Of a stretch of DNA of 8,225 nucleotides, positions 6,830 to 8,225 are shown piece by piece. The notes below the pieces were generated by a model. The model did no database searches, had not been told where the DNA came from, and saw only the letters and a program-made list of their open reading frames with translations. The number at the start of each line of letters is the position of its first letter. Positions within the stretch are counted from its first letter, which is position 1. The DNA comes from an uncultured Bacteroidota bacterium (GTDB lineage: Bacteria; Bacteroidota; Bacteroidia; Chitinophagales; S012-47): contig CAJXXO010000103.1 in NCBI GenBank assembly GCA_913062655.1, positions 1 through 8,225 of the forward strand, in the 5' to 3' direction. The position numbers and the translations under genes are program-made.

Positions 6830-7150
6830 ATGAAACCTCTGATAGCCAGCATTCTACTCGTTCTACTTTGGATAGGGTGCAGTAAAAAAGACCCGCTACC
6901 TTTTTGTACAACCGCAACACTATCTTACAGCGGATCCTATGCCGCAGATGGTTGTGGATTTTGGATCACTATTGACGATACACGGTACAAACCCACCCAT
7001 GAAGAGGCCATTCCGGATAGTTTCAAAACCAGCACCGTTCACACGGTAACGCTCAACTATTTTCCGGCTGATACCCTGTCCACCTTCCAATGTGGCTTTT
7101 CTGCTCCGCAGCAAGATGTGCCAACCCTCGAGGTAGTCTCCATAGAATAG
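6830..7150 (+). CDS. Small secreted lipoprotein of unknown function
   Basis: The 106-residue product has a lipoprotein signal peptide: MKP, a hydrophobic core (4-15) and a lipobox-like LWIGC with lipidated C17, followed by SKKD. The mature part (about 90 residues) carries DGCGFWITIDD (40-50), YKP at 53-55, an IPDSFK turn (61-66) and a closing QCGF (87-90). The pairing of CGF/W-strand, Y-x-P, P-x-x-FK and a late CGF recurs in small uncharacterised lipoproteins that I know from Bacteroidota; C42 and C88 could form a disulfide. The frame stays open upstream to a start at 6683, but those 49 residues look like translated leader, overlap the receptor start on the other strand, and would bury the signal peptide, so ATG 6830 is preferred. 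A possible terminator follows. Function is unknown. Confidence 0.78.
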   Translation: MKPLIASILLVLLWIGCSKKDPLPFCTTATLSYSGSYAADGCGFWITIDDTRYKPTHEEAIPDSFKTSTVHTVTLNYFPADTLSTFQCGFSAPQQDVPTLEVVSIE

Positions 7151-7153
7151 TGG

Positions 7154-7182
7154 AGAAGGCGGGTGAACCTACGCTTCTTTTT
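7154..7182 (+). terminator. Possible intrinsic terminator after the lipoprotein gene
   Basis: The arms AGAAG(G)CG and CGCTTCT (7154-7161 and 7172-7178) can pair with one bulged G. An inner GG/CC pair closes a small loop, and a run of five T (7178-7182) follows. The stem is short and imperfect, but it lies four bases after the lipoprotein stop and before the next start, where a terminator would be expected. Confidence 0.4.
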
Positions 7183-7186
7183 CTTG

Positions 7187-7194
7187 TAGTTTTA
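7187..7194 (+). promoter_or_regulatory. Candidate -10/-7 box of the hydrolase gene
   Basis: The sequence TAGTTTTA runs from -12 to -5 before the ATG at 7199. It matches five of the six fixed positions of TAnnTTTG. It lies just downstream of the possible terminator, as expected if the hydrolase gene has its own promoter. No -33 TTTG is seen at 19-21 nt upstream, so the assignment is tentative. Confidence 0.3.
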
Positions 7195-7198
7195 TAGC

Positions 7199-8225
7199 AT
7201 GAAAAAGATGTGGATAGCCATTCTGTTGGGCGTTGTGCCTTTTTGGCTCTGGGGCCAGCCAACGGATTGTTCTCAGGGCCGGTACTTCAGCCCGATTTTT
7301 GGTCAAGTCAACGTGGACAGTGATATTCAATTTGGTGCCAACCTGCAGCCCACGCTGTTTAACCCCTTGAATGTGCAGGATCTCTTTCTGGATGTCTACC
7401 AACCCGGTGGCGACAACTTATCGCAGCGACCGCTTATCATCTGGGCTTTTGGCGGTGCCTTTGTCTTTGGCAGCCGCACCAATGGCGACATTGTGGAATT
7501 GGCTACCCAGTTCAGTAAAATGGGGTATGTCAATGCCGCTATAGACTATCGCCTTACCGGAGCACTGGCTTTCAATGGAAACGACTCACTTGCCAATGTA
7601 GCCGTGATCAAAGCGATGCACGATATGCGGGCGGCTATTCGATTCTTTTATAAGTCTGCCCAGCAAGGCAATCCGTACGGTATCGATACTAATCACATTT
7701 ACATCGGTGGGGTGTCGGCCGGAGCCATCACCGCAGTACATACCGGCTACCTGAACGACCTATCGGAGTGGCCCCCGCAGGTAGATACCACCGGGTTTGG
7801 TGGCATAGCCGGCAACAGTGGTAACCCCGGCTACAGTGATGCGGTAGCGGGTATTATCAACCTGGCCGGAGGTATTGGAGATACCCAATGGATACAAGCC
7901 GGTGAACCCCCCATCTTGAGCATGCACGGTGACAAGGACGATGTGGTGCCCTATGGTACCGATACGGTAGATCTGTTCAACCTGGGGCTGCTGTTGCATG
8001 GCAGCGCTAGTGTGCATGAGCATGCGGTACGATTGGGGATGCGTTCCGAGCTGTATACGTATGCAGGAGCCGGACATGTGCCCTTTACGCAGAACAACGC
8101 ACAGGGGCCCTATATGGATACCACGATCAACGAGATCAAAACTTTCCTCTATCCGCTGGTTTGTGGCAGTGCGCCACCGCTGGCCATCGACCCTACCCTG
8201 CCGGAAGCGCTTTCGGTGTTCCCTA
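7199..8225 (+). CDS. Secreted alpha/beta-hydrolase (esterase-like), 3' end outside window
   Basis: From ATG 7199 the frame stays open to the window end (342 complete codons). Residues 1-19 form a signal peptide (cleavage near WLWG-Q20). The rest is an alpha/beta-hydrolase of the carboxylesterase/BD-FAE kind: LFLDVYQP (62-69), the oxyanion region WAFGGAFVFGS (82-92), AAIDYRL (113-119), the nucleophile elbow GGVSAGA (170-176, S173), HGDKDDVVP (243-251, acid probably D247) and GAGHVPF (290-296, H293). The full triad is therefore present. The usual His of the HGG oxyanion motif is replaced by Phe84. The last visible residues (LPEALSVFP) look like the opening of a T9SS type A tail, normally VYPNP, so the enzyme is probably surface-exposed or released. 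The substrate is unknown; an ester or carbohydrate ester is the family expectation. The window end cuts the gene. Confidence 0.88.
   Translation, partial: MKKMWIAILLGVVPFWLWGQPTDCSQGRYFSPIFGQVNVDSDIQFGANLQPTLFNPLNVQDLFLDVYQPGGDNLSQRPLIIWAFGGAFVFGSRTNGDIVELATQFSKMGYVNAAIDYRLTGALAFNGNDSLANVAVIKAMHDMRAAIRFFYKSAQQGNPYGIDTNHIYIGGVSAGAITAVHTGYLNDLSEWPPQVDTTGFGGIAGNSGNPGYSDAVAGIINLAGGIGDTQWIQAGEPPILSMHGDKDDVVPYGTDTVDLFNLGLLLHGSASVHEHAVRLGMRSELYTYAGAGHVPFTQNNAQGPYMDTTINEIKTFLYPLVCGSAPPLAIDPTLPEALSVFP

Noticed and set aside
7760..8077. A 105-codon open frame antisense to the hydrolase gene.
   Set aside because: It lies entirely inside a gene with an intact catalytic triad and its translation has no recognisable features, so it is a shadow frame.

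Overview
The window looks like ordinary chromosome of a Bacteroidota bacterium. The signs are three secreted proteins with a type IX secretion (T9SS) C-terminal sorting signal, complete or cut by the window edge; a TonB-dependent receptor with an N-terminal carboxypeptidase-regulatory-like domain; a LytS/LytTR two-component pair; and no Shine-Dalgarno sequence at any start. By eye the G+C content is near 50 percent. Together with the T9SS type A tails this would suit a Saprospirales/Lewinella-like lineage, but that placement is an inference and weak.

Layout, left to right. (1) The 3' end of a T9SS-exported protein on the plus strand (to 280). (2) A YqaA-type small DedA/VTT membrane protein on the minus strand (277-729), whose stop codon overlaps the stop of gene 1. 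(3) A 451-residue secreted protein of six to seven propeller-like repeats plus a T9SS tail, plus strand (831-2186). (4) A minus-strand operon of four genes, in transcription order: TonB-dependent receptor (6692-4290), small ABM/DUF3291-like dimeric alpha/beta-barrel protein (4272-3925), LytS-type histidine kinase (3928-2840) and LytTR response regulator (2858-2169). Gaps are 17 bp, then overlaps of 4 bp and 19 bp. (5) A plus-strand small lipoprotein (6830-7150). (6) A plus-strand secreted alpha/beta-hydrolase (from 7199) whose reading frame leaves the window just as a T9SS tail appears to begin.

The most coherent unit is the four-gene operon. It couples an outer-membrane transporter to a dedicated sensor kinase and DNA-binding regulator, with a small barrel protein between them. 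The kinase has four membrane helices and almost no periplasmic or cytoplasmic sensor domain. The receptor has no N-terminal STN signalling domain, so any link between uptake and regulation would not follow the FecA/FecR/sigma-factor route. The ligand cannot be read from the sequence. The other genes are envelope or secreted functions with no visible pathway link to it.

No mobile element, CRISPR array, tRNA or rRNA was recognised. The largest non-coding stretches are 730-830 and 6693-6829. Three starts share a TAnnTT box placed exactly 12 nt before the start codon, which may point to leaderless or near-leaderless transcripts.
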